A stretch of DNA of 64,000 nt, from NCBI GenBank assembly GCA_963825585.1, contig CAWGTX010000006.1:124001-188000 (forward strand), read 5' to 3'. How positions within the stretch are numbered: the stretch's first letter is position 1; every line of letters starts with the position of its first letter. Positions 17,177 through 25,175 of the stretch are shown here, piece by piece. Both the position numbers and the translations under genes were made by a program. The notes beneath the pieces are model-generated. The model searched no databases, had not been told where the DNA came from, and worked only from the letters and a program-made list of their open reading frames with translations. Origin of the DNA: JAOUGY01 sp963825585. Its GTDB lineage: Bacteria > Actinomycetota > Acidimicrobiia > Spongiisociales > ZC4RG35.

Positions 17177-18330
17177 GACCTGTCCATCGCTTTCGCCCAT
17201 GCCTGGGCCCAGGATTCGTGAGGTGCCACCCGCACGGTGGTCGCCCCGGTACGCTGAAATGCTGCCTCGTTGCTGGAGGTGTTCTCGGTGGCCGTCATCA
17301 CGACGGTGGTGGCGAACTCCCGGCCGAAGAGCCGTTGGACCTCCAACAACACGTGGTCGGGCACTCCGGAGACGAGTACCAGTGCTCCGCCCCGGCCGAC
17401 GTTTGCCAGGCGCGAGGCGGCGGCGCGCAGGTCGAGCTGAGGCATCGGCGAAGTCTGGGCCAGGGCCTCCATCGAGACCGCGTAGTCTGCCACCCGGATG
17501 GTGGATGAGCCGCCCGCCCACAGATCGGCGTCGAAGCCCGTCTCGGCGAGATGCCTCACGATCGACGCCGCACCCCGGACCGCCTTCTCGAAACATGCCT
17601 CGCTCTCATAGACCTCCTTGCGCAGATCGAGCAGCACCAGCGCCCTCGACTGCCACGGGGTTTCGAGTTGCTTGATCATCAACTCGTCGCGACGGGCAGA
17701 GGACGGCCAGTGGACGTAACGGAGGTCGTCGCCCTGGCGGTACTCGCGAAGCGTGAAGAAGTCCTCACCTCCCCGATGGCTGAACTCGGGGCGGCTGGCG
17801 TGGGTGGATGGGTCGCGTCCCCGGGTGGACGGAAATCCGACCAGATCCTCAACTTCGGGGTACACGACCAGGCGGTCGATCCTCGTGTCGGTTGCCCGGG
17901 TCGAGGCTATGCGGAACGGATCGCTGACCTCGACAGACGCCGGACCGACCTTGTAGACGCCCCGGGGTCTGCAGATGATCTGGTACGCCGCCTGGGCGGC
18001 GTCGTTGGAGGCGAGCATCCCCACCTGGAACTCGGCACGGCCCAGACGTTCGACGTCGTCGACCAGGGATGCGTTGCGGATGGTGCGGCCCGATCGATTG
18101 GTGACCATGGTGTCGACGGTGACGTGGTCGCCCTCGTGGACCAACGGGGGGGTGAGGCGCCGCACGATGTCGACAGTGGGCCGTGAGGACCTGACGAAGA
18201 CCATTGCCGCCAGCGCCACCGTGATGAGGACCGCCCCTCCCGCCAGCAGTTCGATCTCGCCGAGCATCACCCACAGCGCCACCAGGGCGACACCGGCGCC
18301 GAAGACGGCCCACCCTCGGTCGGTCAGCAT
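17152..18330 (-). CDS. DUF58 domain protein
   Basis: A 392-residue protein from ATG 18330 with two N-terminal membrane helices (GWAVFGAGVALVALWVML and GGAVLITVALAAMVFV). It has a beta-rich region and then the DUF58 signature REYRQGDDLRYVHWPSSARR, followed by a von Willebrand A-like portion (ALVLLDLRKEVYE). DUF58 proteins work with MoxR ATPases. It ends inside the start of the transglutaminase gene and begins four bases after the MoxR stop, so all three are one operon. Confidence 0.85.
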   Translation of the reverse strand: MLTDRGWAVFGAGVALVALWVMLGEIELLAGGAVLITVALAAMVFVRSSRPTVDIVRRLTPPLVHEGDHVTVDTMVTNRSGRTIRNASLVDDVERLGRAEFQVGMLASNDAAQAAYQIICRPRGVYKVGPASVEVSDPFRIASTRATDTRIDRLVVYPEVEDLVGFPSTRGRDPSTHASRPEFSHRGGEDFFTLREYRQGDDLRYVHWPSSARRDELMIKQLETPWQSRALVLLDLRKEVYESEACFEKAVRGAASIVRHLAETGFDADLWAGGSSTIRVADYAVSMEALAQTSPMPQLDLRAAASRLANVGRGGALVLVSGVPDHVLLEVQRLFGREFATTVVMTATENTSSNEAAFQRTGATTVRVAPHESWAQAWAKAMDRSWGTVSAS

Positions 18331-18334
18331 CGGG

Positions 18335-19336
18335 TCACTGCGGCATCCCCACCGAGGCGGGCACAGGAAGGCTCTTGAGCACGGAGTCCACCACGTCGCG
18401 GACCCGCAGGCCCCGCATGTTCGCCTCGGGACGCAGCACCATCCGGTGCTCGAGGATGGGGAGGGCAATCGCCTTGATGTCGTCGGGTGTCACGAAGTCG
18501 CGACGATCCACGGCGGCGTGGGCCCGAGCCGCCCGCTGCAGGAACAGAGCCGAGCGGGGCGAGGCTCCCAGCAGCACCTCACCGTGGGCTCGGGTGGAAC
18601 CGACGACGTCGATGATGTAGCCCTTGATGGCGGGCGACACGTGGACCCGGCGGGCGATGTCGACCATCGCCAGCACGTCCTCGGCGTGGACCACAGAGGC
18701 GAGGTCGTGGTAGGTGGAACGGAGGGCATGGGTGTCAAGCATCTCGAGTTCCTTGGCCCGGTCGGGGTATCCGACCTTGACCCGCATCATGAAGCGGTCC
18801 AGCTGAGCCTCCGGGAGCGGATAGGTCCCCTCGTGCTCGAGCGGGTTCTGTGTGGCCACCACCATGAACGGTCCGGGAAGGGTGCGCGTGGTCCCGTCCA
18901 CCGTCACCTGGCGTTCCTCCATCGCCTCGAGCAGAGCGGCCTGGGTCTTGGGGCTGGCACGGTTGATCTCGTCACCGACCACGACGTTGGCGAAGATCGC
19001 ACCCGGCTTGAACGTGAACTCGCTGGCCTGGCGGTCCCAGATCGAAACGCCGGTCACGTCCGAGGGAAGCAGATCCGGCGTGAACTGGATCCGGTTGAAG
19101 GTGCAGTCGATCGAACGTGCCAACGACTTCGCCAGCGCCGTCTTGCCGACGCCGGGCACGTCCTCGACCAGGACATGGCCTTCGGCCACCAGGCAGATGA
19201 GCACCTGTTCGATCACGGGCCGCTTGCCCTGGATGACCAGCTCGATGTTCGCTGCGATCGTCTCGAACCGGTCGGCGAACCACCCGATCCTGTTCTCGTC
19301 GAGTCCTCGCGCCATCCCATCGACTGCTCGTTGCAC
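18335..19336 (-). CDS. MoxR-family AAA+ ATPase
   Basis: A 333-residue AAA+ ATPase; start GTG 19336, with ATG 19315 (MARGLDENR) as alternative. Walker A is at residues 59-67 (EDVPGVGKTAL), Walker B at about 118-126 (VVVGDEINRA), and sensor/arginine elements are in ATQNPLEHEGTYPLPEAQLD. MoxR proteins act as chaperones that assemble or activate partner complexes, usually with DUF58/VWA proteins encoded next door, as here. It is first in the three-gene minus-strand operon. Confidence 0.9.
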   Translation of the reverse strand: MQRAVDGMARGLDENRIGWFADRFETIAANIELVIQGKRPVIEQVLICLVAEGHVLVEDVPGVGKTALAKSLARSIDCTFNRIQFTPDLLPSDVTGVSIWDRQASEFTFKPGAIFANVVVGDEINRASPKTQAALLEAMEERQVTVDGTTRTLPGPFMVVATQNPLEHEGTYPLPEAQLDRFMMRVKVGYPDRAKELEMLDTHALRSTYHDLASVVHAEDVLAMVDIARRVHVSPAIKGYIIDVVGSTRAHGEVLLGASPRSALFLQRAARAHAAVDRRDFVTPDDIKAIALPILEHRMVLRPEANMRGLRVRDVVDSVLKSLPVPASVGMPQ

Positions 19337-19510
19337 TCAGTGCTCCCATGCTCGGTGCGGAAACTCTACCCCTGGTCCGGAAACAACTCCCGGGTAACCT
19401 CTTCAACGCACGGGTCGGAGTTCGAGTTTCGCGAGGGTCACATGCAGCATTCCGAAGGGGTCGAGGCCGGAGGGTCTCTCAGGGGTCATGCGCCGGCATT
19501 GCCGGGCGCA

Positions 19511-19711
19511 ATGGTCGAACTGATCCGTATCGGATGGTCGCACCGGCGGCTGCGTTGGTGGGCTCGGGTACCCTTTGTGCCGGTTCCATCGGGAACACAT
19601 CTGGGATGGCGCCTGGAAACGGCCTACGGCCGGTCCGACGCTTCCGCGAGGTTGGGGGACATCGTGGAATACGCCTCATGGCGTAGACGTCAGAGGAGGG
19701 CTCGTACGTGA
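19511..19711 (+). CDS. small conserved-looking actinobacterial protein
   Basis: A 66-residue basic protein from ATG 19511; the frame is also open from an ATG at 19443. It is rich in Trp and Arg (WSHRRLRWWARVPFVPVPSG) and continues HLGWRLETAYG. The P-F-x-P-V-P and R-x-ETAYG elements look like a conserved motif rather than a chance frame. The stop overlaps the next gene's GTG (GTGA at 19708-19711), so the two are translationally coupled. The divergent MoxR operon starts about 170 bases upstream. Function unknown. Confidence 0.55.
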   Translation: MVELIRIGWSHRRLRWWARVPFVPVPSGTHLGWRLETAYGRSDASARLGDIVEYASWRRRQRRART

Positions 19712-20457
19712 TCGGATTGGAAGACCGTTTGAGGACCGTCGAGGGGGTTGCCTCGATCCGCGTCGAGCTAGGCGAGGAGGGCGTCGACGCCATCAAGGTC
19801 GAGGTCCTGCCGGGTGCCGACGAGGCGGGTGTGCTCGAGGAGATCCGCCAGGTGCTGGTGGCCTATGGGCTGCGCAGCCGCAAGCCAGGCTGGAAGCTCG
19901 GCTCACGTCGCACGCCGCCCGCCATCGTGGCCGAGGTGGCAGACGTCGCCGAGGCCGACATCTCTTCTCCGGGAGGTGGATCGGGCGGCGACCTGTTCGA
20001 TCTTCGGGACGGGGGGCTGGCCCCGATCGGAGAGGTGCCGCGCAACGGCACCGAGGTACGGCTCGACGTGACACCGCCAGAAGGGCTGGTCGATGCCACG
20101 CCCACGTCCACCAGGTTGCCGATGGATGAGGAGATGCCCCGCGTTCAGGTGCAACAGGGTGGCAAGGGCCTGGTGATCGCTCTCTCGGGTAACGGGCGCG
20201 AGGTGGAGGCAACGGCCGACATCTCTCCGATCGGTGCCGCCGAGGCGATGGCCAAGGTCGTCGCCGACTTCCACGGGCTGGTCCGTCCCGACCGGGTGGC
20301 GGTGGTCATGCACGAACTCGACGGCGAACGTGTGGTGACGCTGCTGTTGCGCCGGGGATCGGAGTCGGCAATCGCAGTCGAGGTCGCCCGGCCCATGCTG
20401 CACGACGCCCTCTATCTCGCCACGCAGACCGCGCTGCGCCGTCTCGAATCGCTCTGA
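19708..20457 (+). CDS. conserved hypothetical protein
   Basis: A 249-residue protein from GTG 19708, with a good ribosome-binding site (AGAGGAGGG) upstream. The N-terminal 65 residues (MIGLEDRLRTVEGVASIRVE and on) resemble a small ferredoxin-like alpha/beta unit ending in YGLRSRKPGWKLG. A low-complexity linker follows. The C-terminal ~110 residues (VQVQQGGKGLVIALSGNGRE through the ALRRLESL end) form a second domain with alternating strands and helices. No motif identifies a function. It is coupled to the small protein before it. Confidence 0.65.
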   Translation: MIGLEDRLRTVEGVASIRVELGEEGVDAIKVEVLPGADEAGVLEEIRQVLVAYGLRSRKPGWKLGSRRTPPAIVAEVADVAEADISSPGGGSGGDLFDLRDGGLAPIGEVPRNGTEVRLDVTPPEGLVDATPTSTRLPMDEEMPRVQVQQGGKGLVIALSGNGREVEATADISPIGAAEAMAKVVADFHGLVRPDRVAVVMHELDGERVVTLLLRRGSESAIAVEVARPMLHDALYLATQTALRRLESL

Positions 20458-20515
20458 AGATTCGTCCCACCGTCCGGGCCGTGGGGCGGTATTCTCCCGG
20501 TGCGGAAGGAAGAAC

Positions 20516-21019
20516 GTGCCAGGAGTCCTCGTCCTCAACGCGAGCCACGAGCCTCTGTCGGTCGTGAGCGATCGACGGGCCCTGGTGCTCGTGATCAGAG
20601 GCAAAGCCGTGGCACTCGAACACCGAAGCCAGGTGTGGCGCTCCGAACGCTCCGAGATGCAGGTTCCGTCGGTGGTCCGGCTCACAGCGTTCGTCCATGT
20701 CCCCTTCCAACGCACCGTTCCGGTGAGCCGTCGGGCCGTGTTCGGGCGCGACGACAACCGTTGCCAATACTGTGCCGGTCCGGCCGAGAGCATCGACCAC
20801 GTGCTGCCCCGCTCGAGGGGAGGCCAGCACACTTGGGACAACGTGGTGGCATGCTGTCGCCGCTGCAACGTCCGCAAAGGCAACCGCCTTCCAGCCGAGG
20901 CAGGTCTCGTCCTCGCCAAACGTCCGCAGGCGCCCCGCGCCCACGGATGGATCTATGCCAGCGCAGGCCACGTCGTCGATCCGCTGTGGCAGCGGTATCT
21001 GATGCTGGAAGCGGGATGA
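20516..21019 (+). CDS. HNH endonuclease family protein
   Basis: A 167-residue protein from GTG 20516 with GGAAGGA just upstream. The HNH domain is complete: CQYCAG, then the catalytic region IDHVLPRSRGGQHTWDNV, then CCRRCNVRKGNR, giving four zinc Cys. The N-terminus (VLVLNASHEPLSVV) is the usual opening of this stand-alone actinobacterial and cyanobacterial HNH group. Biological target is unknown. The heptamer element and the mraZ promoter follow it. Confidence 0.85.
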   Translation: MPGVLVLNASHEPLSVVSDRRALVLVIRGKAVALEHRSQVWRSERSEMQVPSVVRLTAFVHVPFQRTVPVSRRAVFGRDDNRCQYCAGPAESIDHVLPRSRGGQHTWDNVVACCRRCNVRKGNRLPAEAGLVLAKRPQAPRAHGWIYASAGHVVDPLWQRYLMLEAG

Positions 21020-21033
21020 AGAAGCTGCTGCTA

Positions 21034-21061
21034 GGCTGCTGGCTGCTGGCTGCTGGCTGCT
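21034..21061 (+). repeat. left heptamer array (GGCTGCT)
   Basis: Four exact copies of GGCTGCT in tandem, 15 bases after the HNH stop. It is the same unit as at 12378-12407 and faces the inverse array at 21172-21199. A stray GGCTCTGGCTGGCTGCTG occurs between them at about 21102. Confidence 0.85.
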
Positions 21062-21171
21062 GCTGAAACGTCCGACGTCCGACACAACACTCCTGCGTAC
21101 GCGGCTCTGGCTGGCTGCTGGGGCGCTTCGTTCCGCCATGGCACACCACGTAGGTATGGCGCGTGCTGGCC

Positions 21172-21199
21172 GGTAGCCAGCAGCCAGTAGCCAGCAGCC
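21172..21199 (+). repeat. right heptamer array (AGYAGCC)
   Basis: Four tandem 7-mers (GGTAGCC, AGCAGCC, AGTAGCC, AGCAGCC), complementary to the array at 21034-21061. The ~110 bases between them resemble the spacer of the 12.4 kb element read on the other strand (shared GTCCGACG and CAACAC). Confidence 0.85.
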
Positions 21200-21253
21200 C
21201 AATCCCTTCGGTTCCCCCGTTCCAATCTCAAACGGCGCGCCCGTGCCCCAGAA

Positions 21254-21310
21254 ATGGGTCCCAGTGGTAGAAAAGTGGGAGATTGTGTTGACATGTGGGG
21301 CGATGTGGGG
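21254..21310 (+). promoter_or_regulatory. MraZ-box-like direct repeats (autoregulation candidate)
   Basis: GTGG-type repeats occur at 21264 (GTGGTA), 21275 (GTGGGA), 21295 (GTGGGG) and 21305 (GTGGGG), with an extra ATGGG at 21254. Spacings are 11, 20 and 10 bases, that is one or two helical turns, as for known MraZ operators made of TGGG repeats. The last two are near-identical decamers overlapping the promoter spacer, so MraZ bound here would block RNA polymerase. Confidence 0.6.
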
Positions 21311-21316
21311 CATAGT
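21288..21316 (+). promoter_or_regulatory. promoter of the dcw cluster (mraZ)
   Basis: TTGACA at 21288-21293 is a perfect -35; CATAGT at 21311-21316 is the -10, with 17 bases between. It is the clearest sigma-70-type promoter in the window and should drive mraZ and the genes behind it. The spacer is occupied by two GTGGGG repeats. Confidence 0.7.
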
Positions 21317-21434
21317 GTCGCTTCAGGAGATCAACAGCGTCGGGGGGAGTGGGTCGAATTGGGTCCGGTCAGGGCTCGGGACGTCTTCCCCTTCGAACAA
21401 GGAACGAGTCGATGACGGGCAGGGATGAAGAACA

Positions 21435-21872
21435 GTGTTTCTCGGAGAGGACACCCATTCGCTGGACGAGAAAGGCAGGGTCGTGTTGCCCCGCCGGTTC
21501 CGCGATGCCCTCGCCGACGGCTGCATCGTCGCCAAGGGCGAGGATCGTCAGCTCCTCGTCTTCACCCGTGAGGCCTACGAGCGCAAGGCGGCCGAAGTGA
21601 TGGCCGCACCGCCCACCCGTGCCGGACGGCGAGTCCAGCGAATCTTCTTCTCCGGCGCCGACGAGCAGACGCTGGACAAAGCCGGACGGCTCCTCCTCAA
21701 GGGCGAGCTTCGCAACTACGCAGAGTTGGTCGAAGGGGGAGAGGTGAAGGTCCTCGGGTTGTACCACCACATCGAGTTGTGGAACCCGGAGATGTTCGCT
21801 GCCGACAAGGCCCGCGGTGAAGAGGACTTCACCCGCGACGACGAGGACTTCGAGGAGGACGACGAGGACTGA
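21435..21872 (+). CDS. mraZ: transcriptional regulator MraZ
   Basis: A 145-residue MraZ from GTG 21435. Two SpoVT/AbrB-like repeats are seen: the first begins FLGEDTHSLDEKGRVVLPRRFR, the second IFFSGADEQTLDKAGRLLLK. The tail is very acidic (DDEDFEEDDED). MraZ forms a ring that binds tandem TGGG repeats and represses the division/cell-wall operon; candidate sites lie 125-180 bases upstream. It is the first gene of the dcw cluster. Confidence 0.95.
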   Translation: MFLGEDTHSLDEKGRVVLPRRFRDALADGCIVAKGEDRQLLVFTREAYERKAAEVMAAPPTRAGRRVQRIFFSGADEQTLDKAGRLLLKGELRNYAELVEGGEVKVLGLYHHIELWNPEMFAADKARGEEDFTRDDEDFEEDDED

Positions 21873-21979
21873 TCACTGCAGGTAGCGATGCCTGACTCAT
21901 CGCCAGCCCCCCGGAACCAATTGGAAGGCCCCTGACTCCGCCCGCTTCCACGTTGGTGCCAGCGCCCGGGGGGCTGGCC
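21873..21979 (+). promoter_or_regulatory. structured rsmH leader, mraW-motif-like RNA
   Basis: The gap between mraZ and rsmH can fold into a long stem. GCCAGCCCCCCGG (21902-21914) is exactly complementary to CCGGGGGGCTGGC (21966-21978), and GGAACCAA (21913-21920) nearly matches TTGGTGCC (21953-21960). Inside is a second hairpin, TGGAAG (21922-21927) with CTTCCA (21945-21950) around a CTGACTCC loop. The 3' arm covers the ribosome-binding region and abuts the rsmH ATG at 21980. A cis-regulatory mraW RNA motif is known upstream of mraW (rsmH) in actinobacteria; assignment to it is by position and shape only. Confidence 0.55.
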
Positions 21980-22903
21980 ATGAGCCAGGACCGGGAGTAT
22001 CACCGGCCTGTCATGGCCGACGAGGTGGTCGAGTTCTTTCGACCGATCGAAGAGGGAGTGATCGTGGACGCCACCTTCGGAGGTGGCGGTCACAGCGCGA
22101 TCCTGAAACGGGAGCTGGGGAGCAACGTGTCAATCGTGGGAATCGATCGGGATCCGGCCGCAGTCGACAACGCAGCCGCCCTCGGGGTGGAACTGGTTGC
22201 CGGTGACTTCGGTGATCTCGGGGCCCTCCTCGACTCCGCCGGCATCTCCACGATCTCCGGAGTCCTCTTCGACTTCGGGGTCTCGTCACATCAGCTCGAC
22301 GAGGCCGGACGGGGCTTCTCCTACCGCAACGACGGGCCGCTCGACATGCGGATGAACCCGAACCAGAGTCTCAGCGCCGACCAGATCGTCAACCAGTGGG
22401 ACGCACGCGCGCTGTCGCAGACCATTCGACGATTCGGCGAAGAGCCCAATGCCGATCGCATCGCCCGCGCCATCGTCGCCGCCCGCCCCATCGTGGGCAC
22501 GGTGCGGCTGGCCGAAGTGGTCGCCGAATCGCTCCCTTCCGCGGTCCGGCGTCGCCCCGGGCATCCGGCCCGTCGCACCTTCCAAGCGATTCGCATCGCC
22601 GTCAACGACGAACTCGCCTCCGTGGAACGTGGTCTCGAAGACGCCATCGCCCGGTTGGCGCCGGGCGGCCGGATCGTCGCCATCTCATATCACTCGCTCG
22701 AGGATCGCATCGTGAAGCGCCGGTTCGTCGCCGGAGGCAAGGGATGCACCTGCCCGCCGGGACTGCCGGTGTGTGCGTGCGGAGCCGAAGCCGAGCTGCT
22801 CGTCCTGACGAGGAAGGCTGTCGAACCCAGCGCAGCAGAGGTCGACACCAACCCCAGGTCCCGCTCTGCGCGCATGCGTGTCGCTCAGAAGGTGGCGGCA
22901 TGA
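21980..22903 (+). CDS. rsmH: 16S rRNA (cytosine-1402 N4)-methyltransferase
   Basis: A 307-residue RsmH (MraW) starting MSQDREYHRPVMADEVVEF; the frame opens 27 bases earlier but ATG 21980 gives the family start. The SAM-binding loop DATFGGGGHSAIL, the FDFGVSSHQLD motif, and FSYRNDGPLDMRMN are all conserved. The C-terminal ISYHSLEDRIVKRRF is typical, and a CTCPPGLPVCACG segment adds Cys residues. Its stop overlaps the ftsL-like ATG. Translation may be controlled by the hairpin over its start. Confidence 0.95.
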   Translation: MSQDREYHRPVMADEVVEFFRPIEEGVIVDATFGGGGHSAILKRELGSNVSIVGIDRDPAAVDNAAALGVELVAGDFGDLGALLDSAGISTISGVLFDFGVSSHQLDEAGRGFSYRNDGPLDMRMNPNQSLSADQIVNQWDARALSQTIRRFGEEPNADRIARAIVAARPIVGTVRLAEVVAESLPSAVRRRPGHPARRTFQAIRIAVNDELASVERGLEDAIARLAPGGRIVAISYHSLEDRIVKRRFVAGGKGCTCPPGLPVCACGAEAELLVLTRKAVEPSAAEVDTNPRSRSARMRVAQKVAA

Positions 22904-23343
22904 CCGCCCGGGCCGCACGGGCCGTAGCCACGCGCCCCGCCGGTCTCCGGGTCATCGGTGGGCGTCGCCCGGTTCGCCCGCAGGTCGGTCCGTTCGTGGT
23001 GTTCGGGATCGTCGTGATCGCTTCGATGCTGGGAATCGTGATGGCCCGCACATCACTCGACGCCGGTGCGTTCCAGCTGACGGAGCTCAACGACCAGATC
23101 GCCGAGGAAACAGAACGTCAGGCCCTGCTCACCCTCGAGATCGCCCAGCTCGAGAGTCCCACCAGGATCGGCCCGCTGGCCGAACAGATGGGTCTCGTCC
23201 ATCCGGACACACGCACCGTGCTGCTGGTCGACGGTATCGACGACGGCCTCGATCCCGATCTCCTGGTCGAAGCCGCCACCTCCGGTGGGGTGGCCGCTCC
23301 TGCGATCGGTGCTGGAGTCGCAGAGGAAGAAGGACCACCATGA
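22900..23343 (+). CDS. ftsL: FtsL-like septum protein
   Basis: A 147-residue bitopic protein between rsmH and ftsI, the position of ftsL. A basic cytoplasmic N-terminus is followed by one membrane helix (VGPFVVFGIVVIASMLGIVM), then a coiled-coil stretch (LTELNDQIAEETERQALLTLE) and the L-E-S-P-T-RI motif shared by FtsL/DivIC proteins (QLESPTRIGPLAEQMGLV). FtsL forms a complex with FtsB/DivIC and FtsQ that activates FtsWI. The extended Gly/Ala C-tail is not conserved. Sequence identity is always low in this family; assignment rests on position and architecture. Confidence 0.8.
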   Translation: MTARAARAVATRPAGLRVIGGRRPVRPQVGPFVVFGIVVIASMLGIVMARTSLDAGAFQLTELNDQIAEETERQALLTLEIAQLESPTRIGPLAEQMGLVHPDTRTVLLVDGIDDGLDPDLLVEAATSGGVAAPAIGAGVAEEEGPP

Positions 23344-23429
23344 GCCCGTTCATCGGGCTCACCCGACGTCGCGCTGGCGTCGGCGTGACGGCGACCTCGG
23401 GTCCGCCGTCGCGTCGACGCCCGAGGTGA
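23340..23429 (+). CDS. possible 29-codon mini-ORF between ftsL and ftsI
   Basis: The ATG overlaps the ftsL stop (ATGA), and the frame ends three bases before the ftsI ATG. The product would be a basic peptide (MSPFIGLTRRRAGVGV...). It could carry ribosomes from ftsL to ftsI by coupling; nothing supports a peptide function. It may be coincidental. Confidence 0.25.
   Translation: MSPFIGLTRRRAGVGVTATSGPPSRRRPR
23341..23361 (+). promoter_or_regulatory. 8-bp hairpin between ftsL and ftsI
   Basis: TGAGCCCG (23341-23348), loop TTCAT, CGGGCTCA (23354-23361): a perfect stem that begins on the ftsL stop codon. No T-run follows. It may be an attenuator or an RNA processing/stability element within the dcw transcript. 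A 29-codon ORF (ATG 23340 to stop 23429) spans it. Confidence 0.45.
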
Positions 23430-23432
23430 GTC

Positions 23433-25175
23433 ATGGCGGCGCTTCGTGCCGCACGGGCCTGGTCTCCTGGTCAGCAACGCCTGATCGCCCTCGGTGCTGT
23501 GCTGGTGCTGGTGTGGGGAGGGATCGGGTTTCGGCTGTTCCAGGTCCAGGTGGTCCACGCCTCTGAATACTCCGACCGCGGGCTCCAGCAGCGACTGGTG
23601 GAGGAGGAGCTTTCCCCCACCCGTGGTCGCATCTTCGACCGCAACGGCGATCCGCTCGCGCTGACCATCGACGGCGTGACGCTCTATGCCGTGCCCGAGG
23701 AGCTCAGCGACCCGATCCTGGTTGCCCAGCGGATCGCGCAGCACACCGACGTCGACGTCGACGAGTTGCGCGGCAGGCTGTCGGACGCGCTGACCGAGGG
23801 CATCGGATTCGTCTACCTCGCCCGGCAGTTGGAGCCCGATGTGGCCGCCCAGCTGATGGCCTACGATATGGCAGGCGTCTACGAGGTCACAGAGCCCAAG
23901 CGGATGTACCCGACCGGGGTGGTGGCGTCGCAGGTGATCGGCGTCTCGAACATCGACGGCCAGGGCATCGAAGGACTCGAGTTGGTGTATGACGAGATCC
24001 TCACCGGAGTGCCCGGTCGGATCCGCTACGAACGTGCCGAGAACGGCACCAACATCCCGCAACGTCCCATGGAACGAGTCCCGGCCGTGCCCGGTGACGA
24101 CCTGACGACCACGCTCGACACTTCGCTGCAGTTTGCCGCCGGCGAGGCCTGCGCTGACGCTGTCGACCGGACCTCGGCGAGCTCCTGCTGGGTCGTGGTG
24201 ATCCAGCCCGAGACCGGGGAGATACTGGCCATGGCCGGAGCACCCTCGTTCGATCCGGAGCTGCGCACGGCGCTCGACGGCGGACCGTTCTCCAACTCGG
24301 TGGTGAGAGATCAGTACGAGCCCGGCTCGACCCAGAAGCTGATCACCCTGGCCGCCGCACTCGAGACCGACACGGTCGAGACGAACACGGTGATCCCGCA
24401 GGTGGCCGACCGAATCGAGATCAACGAAGGTGCCTGTCTCTCCCAGACCGACGACATCAACGGGTGTTATGGCGACGCCGAGGAGCACGAAACCCGCGAC
24501 ATGACGGTCCAGGAGATCTTCACGATCTCCTCGAACGTCGGAACCATCAAGATCGCCTCCCGTCTTCCCGACGGCGCCCTCGACCTGTTCATGCGCCGGT
24601 TCGGGTTCGGCCAGCGCACAGGCGTCGACTTCAACGGTGAGGCGGTCGGGCAGATAACGGTCGACGAAACCTGCAGCACCTGCCTCGCCTCCGCCGCCAT
24701 CGGATACTCGGTCGCCGTCACGCCCCTCCAGCTGGCAGCCGCCTACGGGGCGATCGCCAACGACGGTGTCTGGGTGGAACCCCATCTCGTCGCCGACGTC
24801 AACGGCCGGCCCACCGATGTGGAAGCCCGCCGTGTCGTGTCCGAGAACACCTCGTGGGCGATGCGCCAACTGCTCGGGATGGTGGTGAGCGACGGCACGG
24901 GAACCGAGGCCCAGATCACCGGTTACCGGGTGGGTGGCAAGACCGGCACCTCTTCGAAGCTGGCCGCCGATGGCACCTACTCCGACGACGAGAACATCGC
25001 CAGCTTCGTGGGGATGGCTCCGATCGACGATCCCAAGGTCGTGGTCGCGGTCGTGGTCGACAACCCGGCGTTCGAATACCGCTTCGGTGGTCTGGCCGCA
25101 GCGCCCGTGTTCTCCGAGGTGATGTCGGCTGCGTTGCAGCGCATGGGAGTTGCACCCGATGTCATCACCGAGTGA
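23433..25175 (+). CDS. ftsI: penicillin-binding protein 2/3, septal transpeptidase
   Basis: A 580-residue class B PBP. A short basic N-terminus and one membrane helix (LIALGAVLVLVWGGIGFRLF) precede the PBP dimerisation domain. The transpeptidase motifs are S-x-x-K with nucleophile Ser299 (PGSTQKL), S-x-N (SSN in FTISSNVGT) and K-T-G (GGKTGTSSK). It cross-links peptidoglycan at the septum in complex with FtsW. Its last bases overlap the murE start by 17 bases. Confidence 0.95.
   Translation: MAALRAARAWSPGQQRLIALGAVLVLVWGGIGFRLFQVQVVHASEYSDRGLQQRLVEEELSPTRGRIFDRNGDPLALTIDGVTLYAVPEELSDPILVAQRIAQHTDVDVDELRGRLSDALTEGIGFVYLARQLEPDVAAQLMAYDMAGVYEVTEPKRMYPTGVVASQVIGVSNIDGQGIEGLELVYDEILTGVPGRIRYERAENGTNIPQRPMERVPAVPGDDLTTTLDTSLQFAAGEACADAVDRTSASSCWVVVIQPETGEILAMAGAPSFDPELRTALDGGPFSNSVVRDQYEPGSTQKLITLAAALETDTVETNTVIPQVADRIEINEGACLSQTDDINGCYGDAEEHETRDMTVQEIFTISSNVGTIKIASRLPDGALDLFMRRFGFGQRTGVDFNGEAVGQITVDETCSTCLASAAIGYSVAVTPLQLAAAYGAIANDGVWVEPHLVADVNGRPTDVEARRVVSENTSWAMRQLLGMVVSDGTGTEAQITGYRVGGKTGTSSKLAADGTYSDDENIASFVGMAPIDDPKVVVAVVVDNPAFEYRFGGLAAAPVFSEVMSAALQRMGVAPDVITE

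Larger units (their letters stand above)
21020..21434 (+). other. intergenic region before mraZ (415 bases)
   Basis: No gene was found. The first half contains a heptamer element (arrays at 21034-21061 and 21172-21199). The second half contains the mraZ promoter and MraZ-box-like repeats (21254-21316). About 115 bases of leader follow before the GTG. Confidence 0.8.
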
